The notes under the pieces are model-generated. The model saw only the letters and a program-made list of their open reading frames with translations, was not told the DNA's origin and searched no databases. Positions 49,811 through 58,174 of a stretch of DNA of 64,000 nt are shown one piece after another; the first letter of the stretch is position 1; the number at the start of each line of letters is the position of its first letter. The stretch lies in contig CAWAFH010000014.1 of NCBI GenBank assembly GCA_963781265.1, positions 124,001-188,000 on the forward strand, read 5' to 3'. The position numbers and the translations under genes are program-made. This DNA is from WHSW01 sp963781265 (GTDB lineage Bacteria > Actinomycetota > Thermoleophilia > Solirubrobacterales > 70-9).

Positions 49811-50645
49811 GTCGCGCTGGTGACCCCGGTCGCGACCAGCCCGAGGACGAGGACTCCGAGCGCGATCCGGTAGATGATGAAGATCGAGAAGTTGTGGCCG
49901 GCGACGTAGCGCAACAGCCAAGCGACCGCCGCATAGGCGACGACGAAGCTCACCGCGGTCGCGACCAGCGTCGGGCCCCATCCGACCCCGGCCGAGATAT
50001 CGGAGGCCTTGGTCACCGCCTCGAGCACGCCCGGCCGCGGTCAGCGCCGGGATCGCGAGGAAGAACGACATCCTGGTCACCGTGGTCCGGTCGAGGTCAC
50101 GGAATAGGCCGGCGGCGATCGTGGCGCCGGAGCGTGAGACGCCGGGGATCAGGGCGATGCACTGGGTCAGCCCCATGACCAGGCCGTCGCGGGTGTCGAA
50201 CTCGTTCTCGTGGCGGCGACTGGGTCGCCGACTGGTCGGCTGCGTACATGACGAAGCTCCACAGGATCAGGGCCGTCCCGACCACCCACAGGCTGCGGAT
50301 GTCGCCCTCGATCTGGTGCCTGAAGACCAGCGCCACGATCCCGATCGGGATCGAGCCGATCGCGACCGCGAGCCCGTAGCGGAACTCGCGCTCGGCGCGC
50401 TTGCGGGGGTCGACCAGGCCGGCAGCGAGGCCGGTCAGGATGCCCCAGATGTCCTCCCAGAAGTAGATGACGACGGCCGCCACGGCCCCGATCTGGATGA
50501 TCGCCGTGAACGCCGTCACGTCGGCGTCGTCGATGTTGAAGCCCATCAGCTTCTCGGCCACGGTCAGGTGGCCGGTGCTCGAGATCGGCAGGAACTCCGT
50601 CACGCCCTCGATCACGCCGAGCACGATCGCTTCCAGGAAGGACAT
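49807..50645 (-). CDS. uppP: Undecaprenyl-diphosphatase UppP (BacA), interrupted by two apparent frameshifts
   Basis: From the ATG at 50645 the first frame contains the catalytic E-x3-E/PISSTGH block (EAIVLGVIEGVTEFLPISST) and IGSIPIGIVALVFRHQ, ending near residue 145. The second block PGVSRSGATIAAGLFRDL continues in another frame after about 50208-50222. The last third (EAVTKASDISAGVGWGPTLV to GLVATGVTSAT) is in a third frame after about 50029-50036. Joined, they give a normal length of about 280 residues with all family motifs. The enzyme recycles the undecaprenyl carrier for cell-wall synthesis and is usually important, so sequencing error is likely; the two indels may compensate only partly. 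Confidence 0.85.
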
Positions 50646-50705
50646 CGGCGCGGGAGCTTAGTCCTGGGGTCGCGCGGGGGTGCCGGGACGGTAGAGTTCG
50701 CGGCC

Positions 50706-50960
50706 GTGAACCGCGCCCGCCGCACGCTCGTCCTGGCCGTCGCCGTGATCGGCTGCCTGCTGCTCGGGGCGCCCGCCGCGATGGCCGCCGACGGGGTCGG
50801 GCTCTACGGGCGGACCGACGACAAGGTCGTCACCTTCTTCGCCTTCGGCGCGATGGCGTTCTTCACGATCTTCGTGATCGTCGCCTCGCTGATCCAGATG
50901 CGGCTCGACAGCCGCAAGGAGCGCGCCCGCGAAGAGCTCGAGCGCCTGCGGCGCCCGTAA
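50706..50960 (+). CDS. Small exported/membrane protein of unknown function
   Basis: An 84-residue protein with a signal-like first segment (TLVLAVAVIGCLLLGAPAAM), a short exposed part, a second membrane helix (FFAFGAMAFFTIFVIVASLI) and a basic C-terminal tail (RLDSRKERAREELERLRRP). The start is GTG at 50706, 60 bp from the divergent uppP. The topology is that of many small actinobacterial membrane proteins; no function is evident. Confidence 0.6.
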   Translation: MNRARRTLVLAVAVIGCLLLGAPAAMAADGVGLYGRTDDKVVTFFAFGAMAFFTIFVIVASLIQMRLDSRKERAREELERLRRP

Positions 50961-51036
50961 GCGGCGCGCTGCCGGCGGCGCCGTGCTGAATGCACACACG
51001 CCCCCACTCGAGCAGCCGTTGCATAGTGTCCTCCGC

Positions 51037-51867
51037 ATGAGCAAGGTGAGCTACGAGCGCGTCGGGGCCGCGGCGGTGCTGACGATCACGCGGCCCGAGC
51101 GGCGCAACGCGGTCGACGACGAGACCGCCGGGGAGCTGCTCGACGGCTTTCACCGCTTCGAGGCCGACGACGGCGCCCGGGCCCTGGTGCTCACCGGCGA
51201 GGGCCCCGAGGCGTTTTGCGCGGGCGCCGACCTGAAGGCGTTCGCCGAGCGCGCCGAGGCGTTCCTCGGCGACCACCCCGAGGGCGCCTCGCCGCAGGAG
51301 CGCGAGGCGGCCATCGCCGCGTGGCTCGATCAGCGCCCCGACGGGCCGCTCGGGTTCACCCGCCTGCAGGCGTCGAAGCCGACGATCGCGGCGATCTCGG
51401 GCTGGGCGCTCGCGGGTGGCCTCGAGCTCGCGCTCTGGTGCGACCTGCGGGTGGCGACCGAGGACGCTCGGCTGGGGTTCACCGAGCGCCGCTTCGGCGT
51501 CCCGCTGATCGACGGCGGCACCCAGCGGTTGCCGCGGATCGTCGGCATGGGCCGGGCGCTGGAGATGATCCTCACCGGCCGCGTGATCGAGGCTGCCGAG
51601 GCGCTCGACTGGGGGCTGCTGACCGAGGTCGTCGCCCCGGGTGCCCACCTCGGGCGAGCGCTCGAGATCGCCGAGGGCCTGGCCGCGTTCCCGCAGACGA
51701 CGATGCTCTCCGACCGCCGCGCCGCGCTGGAGGGCATCGGCCTCCCGTTCGCCGAGGGACTGGCGCTCGAGGCCGCGCTCGGAAGGGACTCGGTGATCAC
51801 CGGTGCCGCGGGCGCGGCGCGCTTTGCCGCCGGCGAGGGCCGCGGCGCCGCGGGCACGGGCGTCTGA
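51037..51867 (+). CDS. Enoyl-CoA hydratase/isomerase (crotonase) family protein
   Basis: A 276-residue crotonase. The N-terminal ITRPERRNAVDDETAGELLD, oxyanion-hole segments FCAGADLKAF and SGWALAGGLELALWCDLRVA, and FGVPLIDGGTQRLPRIVGMG are in place. The position of the second catalytic Glu in hydratases is occupied here by DGGTQRL, so isomerase, hydrolase or other crotonase chemistry is possible. ATG 51037 chosen; a CATAGT element 11 bases upstream may be a -10 for a nearly leaderless mRNA. Confidence 0.88.
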   Translation: MSKVSYERVGAAAVLTITRPERRNAVDDETAGELLDGFHRFEADDGARALVLTGEGPEAFCAGADLKAFAERAEAFLGDHPEGASPQEREAAIAAWLDQRPDGPLGFTRLQASKPTIAAISGWALAGGLELALWCDLRVATEDARLGFTERRFGVPLIDGGTQRLPRIVGMGRALEMILTGRVIEAAEALDWGLLTEVVAPGAHLGRALEIAEGLAAFPQTTMLSDRRAALEGIGLPFAEGLALEAALGRDSVITGAAGAARFAAGEGRGAAGTGV

Positions 51868-51883
51868 GCCGCCCCCCACGCGC

Positions 51884-51932
51884 GCCGACTTTCATCCTGA
51901 CCACCCCAGAGGTGGTTGAGATGAAACTCGGC
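51884..51932. terminator. Long imperfect stem-loop between convergent genes
   Basis: Two 22-base arms pair at 18 positions plus two G-U pairs around a 5-base loop (CCAGA). It sits between the 3' ends of the crotonase and HD-domain genes and probably terminates one or both. Confidence 0.5.
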
Positions 51933-51976
51933 GAGGAGGTGGGCGGGCGGTCGCGGGTCGTGGAGCGCCCCGCGCG

Positions 51977-52846
51977 TCAGGTGCCGATGCGAAACTCGGT
52001 GAGGAGGCGCTTCTCGGCCTCGCCCTCGACCTCGGCGACCACCTCGACGTGATCGGCGAGCGGGGTGCCGCGAAGCTTCGTGGCGAGCAGGTCGTCGACC
52101 TGGAAGATCCCGGCGGAGTTGTTCATCGTGATCTCGATGCGGACGGCGCGCTCGGTCCCGGCTGAGATCTCGACCCGGTCGATCGCCGCGGCCGAGATCG
52201 AGTGGATCCCCATCTGCCCCGCCTCGACCGGGATCCGGGTGCGCCCGTGGGCCATGTCCAGCGCGTCGGCGACTCGCACCACCCCGGCCTCGACGGTGTA
52301 CGGCTCGCCGCGGCGGCGATGCCCGATGATCGCGTGCAGCGACTCGGCGATCACCACCGCCCGCTCGGCCGGGTCCTTGTAGACACCGGCGAGCACCTCG
52401 CGCAGCTTGCGCTCGGCCAGAAAGAGGCTGAACGCCTCGTGGTCGACGCGGTGAATCGACATCCCGACGTCGTGCAGCAGCGACCCGGCCGCGACCACCA
52501 CCTCGGCGTCGCGCTCGCGCATCGCGTGATCGGTGACCATCGCCGGCTGCACGCCGCCCTTGTCCAGCAGCCGCAACAACCGCAGCGCGATGTTGAGCAC
52601 CACCCGCATATGGACCCATGAGTGGTCCGACATCCCGAGCCGCTCGGACTGGACCTGCGCCATGTGCCACCAGGCGCGCACCTCGGGGTCCGCGTTGAGC
52701 CCCTCGAGCAGCGCCTCGAGCCGGCGGTTGCCACGGGTCGGGGCGCCGATCCGCGCCGCCGCGGTGGCATCGGCCGGCGAGCGCCCGAGCTCGCCGGGGC
52801 CGGCTGCCTCGACCTCCTCCGCCGGCGTCTCATCGGCCGCTGCCAT
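51977..52846 (-). CDS. HD-domain phosphohydrolase
   Basis: A 289-residue protein. The HD superfamily ligands are visible as HMRVVLNIALRLLRLL (His), AAGSLLHDVGMSIHRVDHE (HD), SLHAIIGHRRRGEP and RVADALDMAHGRTRIP (Asp). A C-terminal beta domain (DRVEISAGTERAVRIEITMN) follows. This arrangement resembles metal-dependent phosphohydrolases acting on nucleotides or cyclic dinucleotides; the substrate is not evident. N-terminal 40 residues are low-complexity. Confidence 0.8.
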   Translation of the reverse strand: MAAADETPAEEVEAAGPGELGRSPADATAAARIGAPTRGNRRLEALLEGLNADPEVRAWWHMAQVQSERLGMSDHSWVHMRVVLNIALRLLRLLDKGGVQPAMVTDHAMRERDAEVVVAAGSLLHDVGMSIHRVDHEAFSLFLAERKLREVLAGVYKDPAERAVVIAESLHAIIGHRRRGEPYTVEAGVVRVADALDMAHGRTRIPVEAGQMGIHSISAAAIDRVEISAGTERAVRIEITMNNSAGIFQVDDLLATKLRGTPLADHVEVVAEVEGEAEKRLLTEFRIGT

Positions 52847-52934
52847 CGCGCCATCCTCGCACGCCGGCCGGGTTGCCGGGGCGGGCGCTCCGGCACGGGT
52901 TTTTCCGACTCACGGCTGGCCTAGGCTGGGCGCC

Positions 52935-53126
52935 GTGGAGTTGGAGAGTGCGGGGAAGCGTCGCTGTCCCGACACCGGCCTCGCGGTGCCCGAGTGCAGT
53001 TGCCGGCGCTGCCTCGAGACGATGCTTGCGGAGTTCTCGCCCGAGCTGCTGGTCGGCGAGATCAGGATCACCCGCACCAAGCCGCCCCGGCGCCCCGACC
53101 CCGGCGAACGCCGGAAGGCGGCCTGA
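52935..53126 (+). CDS. Small cysteine-rich protein
   Basis: A 63-residue reading frame from GTG 52935. Four cysteines occur as C-x9-C-x-C-x2-C (RCPDTGLAVPECSCRRC), which could bind one zinc or iron-sulfur centre, followed by an acidic helix and a basic Pro/Arg tail. No ribosome-binding site is clear and no family is recognised. It could be a small zinc-ribbon protein or spurious. Confidence 0.45.
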   Translation: MELESAGKRRCPDTGLAVPECSCRRCLETMLAEFSPELLVGEIRITRTKPPRRPDPGERRKAA

Positions 53127-53170
53127 GGCGCGCTCGACCTCGAGCCGGTCTAGGGATAGCATCGGCCGCG

Positions 53171-53897
53171 ATGTCGGACTCCGGTCAACTCGAGCTTGAT
53201 CGGCGCGATCAGGTCGCTGTCGTCACCCTGTCGCGGCCGGACAAGCGCAACGCCCTCTCGATCGAGCTGCGCAGCGAGCTGGCCGACGCGTTCGCCGCCC
53301 TCTCGGACGATGACGACGTCGGCTGCATCGTCCTCACCGGCGCGGGCAGCGCCTTCTGCTCGGGGATGGACACGAGCGAGTTCGGCGGCGACCGCGCCCA
53401 TCGCGAGCGCCTGGTCGAGACCAGCACCGTCGCCTTCCAGGCGGTCGGCGACTGCCCGCGCCCCGTGCTCGCCGCCGTCAATGGCCCGGCGCTCGCCGGC
53501 GGCTTCGCCCTCTCGTTGCTGTGCGACCTGCGGATCGCGGGGCCAGCCGCGACCTTCGGCTACCCGGAGCTGCCGCGCGGGATCCCACCGAGCTACGCGG
53601 CGGCGCGCGCGGTCCTGCCGGCCACGGTCGCCAAGGAGCTCTGCCTCACGGGGCGCGTGGTCGAGGCGCCGGAGGCCCAGCGGCTCGGGATCGTGCGCGA
53701 GGTGACGTCGGGAGACGTCGCTCGAACGCGCGGTGGCCCTCGCCGAGCGGATCGCGGCGCTGCCGCGCCAGTCGATTCTCGAGACCAAGCGCCGCACCCT
53801 GCTCGAGCGCAACCACCTGTGGGGCTTTCTGTTCGACGAGGAGGAGCGCGTCTTCAGGCGCGCCCTGCTCGGCGAGACCGAGGCGACGCCGGCCTGA
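53171..53897 (+). CDS. Enoyl-CoA hydratase/isomerase family protein, apparent frameshift near the 3' end
   Basis: From ATG 53171 the frame gives TLSRPDKRNALSIELRSELA, oxyanion-hole FCSGMDTSEFGG and NGPALAGGFALSLLCDLRIA, and CLTGRVVEAPEAQRLGIVRE. After about 53718-53724 the conserved tail (LERAVALAERIAALPRQSIL, LLERNHLWGFLFDEEERVFR) continues in another frame to the TGA at 53895. Corrected length is about 242 residues. Probable single-base error or recent mutation. Confidence 0.82.
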
Positions 53898-53910
53898 GCC
53901 GCCGGCGCCG

Positions 53911-54615
53911 TCAGGCGTAGGGCGAGACCGCGGCCAGGATGTGGGGCCAGACGTAGATCTCCCACGTCGCCGAGGCGACCAGGATCGGGATCGCGATCGC
54001 GACGGTCGCGAAGGTGGCGGCCAGCAGGTCGTGCCACTGGTTGCGCCGGCTCGCGATCACCCACGCGGCGAGCGGCAAGAACAGCGCGACCAGCTCCGGG
54101 ATCGCGTGCGGGAGGATCGTCATCACCAGGACGCCCGGGGAGATCCCGAGCTGGAAGGCCAGCTGGGCGCCGGTGAGGCCGAGCGCATAGGCCTGGGTGG
54201 CGAGCGAGAAGCAGGTCACCAGGCTGACCCAGGCGAAGGCGATCGGGCGCGCCTTCTCGTGGACGAGCTTCGAGAGCCCGGTGCGCTCGTCAGCGCCCAG
54301 CGCGAGCGAGCTGCCGGCGATGAACCCGGCGACGCAGGCGAACGCGTGCAGCGCGAGCACCAGCGAGTTGCGAAACAGGATGTGGGCGATGTCGACGACC
54401 TCGGGGTCCTGGTTGAGGCCCGGGACGCCGAGCGCGGTCAGATCGACCGGCGAGACCGAGGCGATCGCCCAGACCGCGAACAGCAGCGCCGAGGCGACGA
54501 CGAGCGCGCCGCCGGCCCAGACCCGCAGCACCGGCCACGGGTTCGCGTTCCACCGCTCCAGGGCCCCGCGCGTGTCGCGCAGCCCCTGGACGAGGACGAA
54601 GTCGTTGCCGTTCAT
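53911..54615 (-). CDS. Integral membrane protein, SpoIIM/DUF95-like
   Basis: A 234-residue protein with five or six hydrophobic segments. The layout with LFRNSLVLALHAFACVAGFI and VLVMTILPHAIPELVALFLP resembles the stage II sporulation protein M (DUF95) family, where the PH-x-x-E-L sequence is conserved. The family's role outside spore formers is unclear. It faces the frameshifted crotonase gene 3' end across 13 bp. Confidence 0.55.
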   Translation of the reverse strand: MNGNDFVLVQGLRDTRGALERWNANPWPVLRVWAGGALVVASALLFAVWAIASVSPVDLTALGVPGLNQDPEVVDIAHILFRNSLVLALHAFACVAGFIAGSSLALGADERTGLSKLVHEKARPIAFAWVSLVTCFSLATQAYALGLTGAQLAFQLGISPGVLVMTILPHAIPELVALFLPLAAWVIASRRNQWHDLLAATFATVAIAIPILVASATWEIYVWPHILAAVSPYA

Positions 54616-54675
54616 CGCCCACCCATCGGCAGACGAGGACGCCCACCCAAGCGAGCCGCGGGCGTTACTCGCGTC

Positions 54676-55149
54676 CTAGCCGCAGACCGGCCACGGGCTG
54701 GAGCCGGCGCGGGCGTACAGCAGCGAGGCGCGATAGCTCTGCTCCTCGGGTGACGCGTCGGCCGGGCTGCCCTTGCCGCCGACCGAGGCCCAGGTGCCGG
54801 TATCGAACTGGTAGAGCCCGTAGTAGGTGCCCGACGAGTCGACGGCCGTCGGGTCGCCGCCGGACTCACAGGACGCGATCGCGTCGAGCGTCGACTGCGA
54901 GACGCCGCCGGCGAGTCCGTAGTCGGGCTGGCTGGCGATCTTCGGCGCCCGTACGGCGAGACGCTTCGCCTTGGCGCCGAGCGCCTCGTAGCGCTTGACG
55001 ATCTTGTGGTTCTCGATTGAGCTGTCGAAGTTGTCGGCGGGGCGGTCGAGCAGGCGCATTTGGGGCGCCGCAGCCTGGGCGGCCGTGGTGGCGCCGAGGC
55101 CGAGCGCGAGCGCGCAGGCAATCGAAAGCAGCTTGGACTTGCGTGACAC
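54676..55149 (-). CDS. Secreted resuscitation-promoting-factor-like transglycosylase
   Basis: A 157-residue protein: signal peptide (about 1-26, LLSIACALALGLGATTAAQA), a linker of about 50 residues and a C-terminal lysozyme-like domain with catalytic Glu in IASCESGGDPTAVDSSGTYY and GLYQFDTGTWASVGG, ending in a Cys pair typical of Rpf domains. It would cleave peptidoglycan and may help regrowth from dormancy. The GTG start has a very strong GGAGGTGAC ribosome-binding site. A CRP-type palindrome lies about 190 bp upstream. Confidence 0.88.
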   Translation of the reverse strand: MSRKSKLLSIACALALGLGATTAAQAAAPQMRLLDRPADNFDSSIENHKIVKRYEALGAKAKRLAVRAPKIASQPDYGLAGGVSQSTLDAIASCESGGDPTAVDSSGTYYGLYQFDTGTWASVGGKGSPADASPEEQSYRASLLYARAGSSPWPVCG

Positions 55150-55338
55150 GAGGTCACCTCCGTTCGGTGCGCCCGGTCGGCGTGGTTCGCCTCGAACTGG
55201 TCGGGGTGGTTGGCCGGGCGGCTTCGCGGCCCCGGGGCGGCGTTACATTCGAGTGACCGCCGCGCTCGTTCGCGCGGAGGCCCGCCTCCGGGGTTGAATC
55301 CGTGAGGCGGCAGGTTCACAGGCGAATCAGAGTTCGTG

Positions 55339-55354
55339 TGTGACGGTGGTCACA
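55339..55354. promoter_or_regulatory. CRP/FNR-family binding site TGTGA-N6-TCACA
   Basis: A perfect consensus palindrome (TGTGA CGGTGG TCACA), flanked by further pairing (G...C). The known actinobacterial CRP and GlxR regulators bind this sequence, and rpf genes in Mycobacterium and Corynebacterium are known targets. It is about 190 bases upstream of the Rpf-like gene and touches the putative start of the divergent ligase-like gene. Confidence 0.6.
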
Positions 55355-55355
55355 C

Positions 55356-56141
55356 TTGCAAGCAAACGCTCATACTCAAGAAAAACCCCTGCTCAGGCTG
55401 ATACGCCAGGGCTTCCCCGGGCGCGGCGCCTACGGGACCGGCATCTCCGAGGCGATCCTCAACCGGGTTGCGACGGGGGAGCTCGCCCCGACCTTCCGCC
55501 TCCACCGCCCCGCCCGCGAGCTCGCCTTCTCGAAGCAGGACCGCGCCGCGCCGGGGTTCGAGCGCGCTGTCGAGGCGGCGCGCCGGGCGGGCTTCGAGCC
55601 GGTGGTGCGGCTCGCCGGCGGGCGGGCCGCGGCCTTTCACGAGCACACGCTCGCCTTCGCCTGGGCGACCGCGGCCGAGCGGCCCGTGAAGGGCACCCAT
55701 GACCGCTTCGAGACGATCGCGACGATCGTCACCGAGGCGCTTCGAGCGCTCGGCGTCGACGCGCGAATCGGCGAGGTTCCGGGCGAGTACTGCCGTGGCG
55801 CGTGGAGCGTCAACGCCCGCGGGCGGACCAAGCTGGCCGGGATCGGGCAGCGGCTGATCGCAGGGGGCGCCCATGCCGGCGGCGTGCTCGTGGTCGATAA
55901 CTCGCCGCTGCTGCGCGAGGCGCTCGTGCCCGCCTACGAGGCGCTCGAGCTCGAGTGGGATCCCGAGACGGTCGGCAGCGTCGCCGACGAGGTCCCGGGA
56001 ACGACCCTCGACGGGGTCGAGGCGGCGATCGTTGCCGAGCTCGGCCACCGCTTCGAGCTCGTCGATGCCGAGCTCGACCCGCGGACGCTCGAGCTGGGCG
56101 CCGAGCTCGAGCGCGGCCACGAGCCGCCCTCGTCATCCTGA
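55356..56141 (+). CDS. Lipoate--protein ligase A / biotin-lipoate ligase family protein
   Basis: About 261 residues if started at TTG 55356. The family's lipoyl-site block appears as EPVVRLAGGRAAAFHEHTLA and the Lys-containing loop as GRTKLAGIGQRLIAGGAHAG. Members attach lipoate or octanoate to dehydrogenase E2 and GcvH subunits. The exact start is uncertain: the TTG has no ribosome-binding site and abuts the CRP-type site, and no other good start codon precedes the conserved LLRLIRQGFPGR. Confidence 0.75.
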   Translation: MQANAHTQEKPLLRLIRQGFPGRGAYGTGISEAILNRVATGELAPTFRLHRPARELAFSKQDRAAPGFERAVEAARRAGFEPVVRLAGGRAAAFHEHTLAFAWATAAERPVKGTHDRFETIATIVTEALRALGVDARIGEVPGEYCRGAWSVNARGRTKLAGIGQRLIAGGAHAGGVLVVDNSPLLREALVPAYEALELEWDPETVGSVADEVPGTTLDGVEAAIVAELGHRFELVDAELDPRTLELGAELERGHEPPSSS

Positions 56142-56191
56142 GCGTCGGGACGCGACGACCAGAAGGCTCGCCTCCGGGTAAGTTGCCGTCG

Positions 56192-56788
56192 ATGCGAATC
56201 CTCGCCTTCTCCGACCTGCACCGCGACCTCGACCAGGCCGCGCGGCTGGTCGAGCTGAGCGCCGACGCCGACGTGGTGATCGGCGCCGGCGACTTCGCCT
56301 CCGTCCACGAGGGCCTCGGCGAGACGATCGACGCGCTCGCCGCGATCGAGGCACCGACGCTGCTCGTCCCCGGCAACAACGAGACCGAGGACGCGCTGCG
56401 CGAGGCCGCGGCGGGCTGGGAGTCGGCGACCGTCCTGCACGGCGAGGGCACCGAGATCGACGGGGTCGCGTTCTTCGGGCTCGGCGCCGGGATCCCGGTC
56501 ACCCCCTGGGACTGGAGCTTCGACCTCTCCGACGCCGAAGCCTCGGAGCGGCTCGCGGCGGCGCCGGCCGGCGGGGTGCTGATCGTGCACTCCCCGCCGC
56601 GGGGATACGTCGACGCGTCGAGCGCCGGTGACCACCTGGGCAGCGTCGCGATCCTCGAGGCGATCGAGGCCAAGCAGCCGCGCCTCGCGGTCTGCGGCCA
56701 CATCCACGAGAGCTGGGGCGAGAGCTCGGCGATCGGCGCCACCGAGGTCCACAACCTCGGACCCGACGGCACGCGGCTGTCGATCTAG
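56192..56788 (+). CDS. Metallophosphoesterase (calcineurin-like)
   Basis: A 198-residue phosphoesterase with all five blocks: FSDLHRD (Asp8, His10), GAGDFAS, VPGNNE, VHSPPRGYVD and CGHIHESWG. The two-metal site cleaves phosphomonoesters or diesters; the substrate is unknown. Starts 50 bp after the ligase-like gene. A large perfect inverted repeat follows at 56799. Confidence 0.88.
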   Translation: MRILAFSDLHRDLDQAARLVELSADADVVIGAGDFASVHEGLGETIDALAAIEAPTLLVPGNNETEDALREAAAGWESATVLHGEGTEIDGVAFFGLGAGIPVTPWDWSFDLSDAEASERLAAAPAGGVLIVHSPPRGYVDASSAGDHLGSVAILEAIEAKQPRLAVCGHIHESWGESSAIGATEVHNLGPDGTRLSI

Positions 56789-56798
56789 ACACCCCCTC

Positions 56799-56867
56799 GG
56801 CGAAGACGTCACCGGGAGCTCTCTCGCGCCGAGCGCAGAGCACCCCCCAGTCGGTGACGTCTTCGCC
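56799..56867. repeat. Perfect 16-bp inverted repeat with 37-base loop
   Basis: Arms GGCGAAGACGTCACCG and its exact complement, separated by 37 bases that contain a further GCTCT/AGAGC pair. It begins 10 bp past the phosphoesterase stop. There is no U-run. It may be a terminator, a cruciform or a copy of a small dispersed repeat. Confidence 0.6.
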
Positions 56868-56986
56868 AGGCCGGAGCGCTACGGGCGCCACGCGGCGAGC
56901 GCCAGCCTCTCACCCTGTCGTCCGGATAGCAAGGGGTCCCGCCGCAACTTCGATGCGGCTGACTACGGGCGTGAGATGATCCGCCG

Positions 56987-58141
56987 ATGGCGGGAGCGAC
57001 GGTGGATGCCGCGCGCGAACTGGCGCCGATGGCGGCTGAGCTGGCGCCCTCCTCCGAGCGGCGCCGGGCGCTCGAGCCCGACCTCTCCGAGGCGATCGCG
57101 GACGCGGGCCTCTACCGGCTCTGCGTGCCCGAGTCGGTCGGCGGCGGCGAGGCCCCTCCGGCGGAGCTACTCGAGTCGGTCGAGGTGCTCGCCCGCGGCG
57201 ACGGCGCCGCCGGCTGGTGCGTCGCCGTCTGCGCGACCGCCGGCATGCTGGCCGCGTACCTCGAGCCGGAGCCGGCGGCGGAGGTCTACGGCGATGCGGA
57301 GGGCGTGGTCGGCGGCGTCTTCGCCCCGTCCGGGCGCGCGGACACGAACGGCGAGCTGCTCTCGATCTCGGGCCGCTGGCGCTTTGCCAGCAACGTCGAG
57401 CACTGCGACTGGGTGATGGGGGGCTGCATCGTCCATGACGACGGTGAGCCGAGGACGCTGGAGTCCGGGCGCCCCGACGTCCGCCTGGCGCTGATGGCCG
57501 CGTCGGAGGTGGAGGTCGTCGACACGTGGTCGGTCTCCGGGCTGCGGGCGACCGGCAGCCATGACGTCGTCGCCGACGCCGCCGAGATCCCGGCCGCCCG
57601 CTCGGCCTCGCTGCTCACCGGCGCCCCGCGCGAGCCCGGGCCGCTCTACGCCTTCCCCCCGTTCGGGCTGCTCGCCGGCGCGATCGCCGCGGTCGGGCTC
57701 GGGATCGCGCGCGGCGCGCTCGACGACGTCGGTGCGCTCGCGGGCGCGAAGACGCCCACCCTGAGCACCCGCAAGCTCGCCGAGCGAGCCTCGACCCAGT
57801 CCGGGATCGCCCGCGCCGAGGCGGCGGTGCGCGCCGCGCGGGCGCTGCTCTACGACGCGGTCGAGCGCGCCTGGGCCGCGGCGCGGTCCGAGCGCGCGAT
57901 CCCGCTCGAACTGCGGGCCGGGCTGCGGCTCGCGGCCACGAACGCGATCGAGTCCTCGGCGGCGGCCGTCGACGCCGCCTGGTCGCTGGCCGGCGGCAGC
58001 GCGATCTACGAGACCGGGCCGTTGGAGCGCCGCTTCCGCGACATCCACGCCGCCACCCAGCACATGCTGGTCGGGCCGGCGACCTGGGAGCTGACCGGCC
58101 GCTCGCTGCTCGGGCTCGAGTTCGATTCGACTCAGCTCTGA
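56987..58141 (+). CDS. Acyl-CoA dehydrogenase-fold flavin enzyme (flavin-dependent monooxygenase-like)
   Basis: A 384-residue protein of acyl-CoA dehydrogenase fold. It contains LYRLCVPESVGGGEAPPAEL, SGRWRFASNVEHCDWVMGGC and VSGLRATGSHDVVADAAEIP, and a C-terminal FFQ-type region ATQHMLVGPATWELTGRSLL. The catalytic Glu of true acyl-CoA dehydrogenases is not evident and the ending resembles the HsaA/DszC group, which uses reduced flavin to hydroxylate or desulfurise. Substrate unknown. Confidence 0.82.
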   Translation: MAGATVDAARELAPMAAELAPSSERRRALEPDLSEAIADAGLYRLCVPESVGGGEAPPAELLESVEVLARGDGAAGWCVAVCATAGMLAAYLEPEPAAEVYGDAEGVVGGVFAPSGRADTNGELLSISGRWRFASNVEHCDWVMGGCIVHDDGEPRTLESGRPDVRLALMAASEVEVVDTWSVSGLRATGSHDVVADAAEIPAARSASLLTGAPREPGPLYAFPPFGLLAGAIAAVGLGIARGALDDVGALAGAKTPTLSTRKLAERASTQSGIARAEAAVRAARALLYDAVERAWAAARSERAIPLELRAGLRLAATNAIESSAAAVDAAWSLAGGSAIYETGPLERRFRDIHAATQHMLVGPATWELTGRSLLGLEFDSTQL

Positions 58142-58174
58142 GCTCCGACCGGCGCCTCAGGCGGCGCCTCGCGC

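Noticed and set aside
55150..55350. c-di-AMP (ydaO-type) riboswitch upstream of the Rpf-like gene
   Set aside because: A GGGGTTGAATCCG stretch recalls part of the motif, but it is on the opposite strand to the Rpf-like gene and I could not trace the remaining conserved blocks. A covariance-model search would decide.
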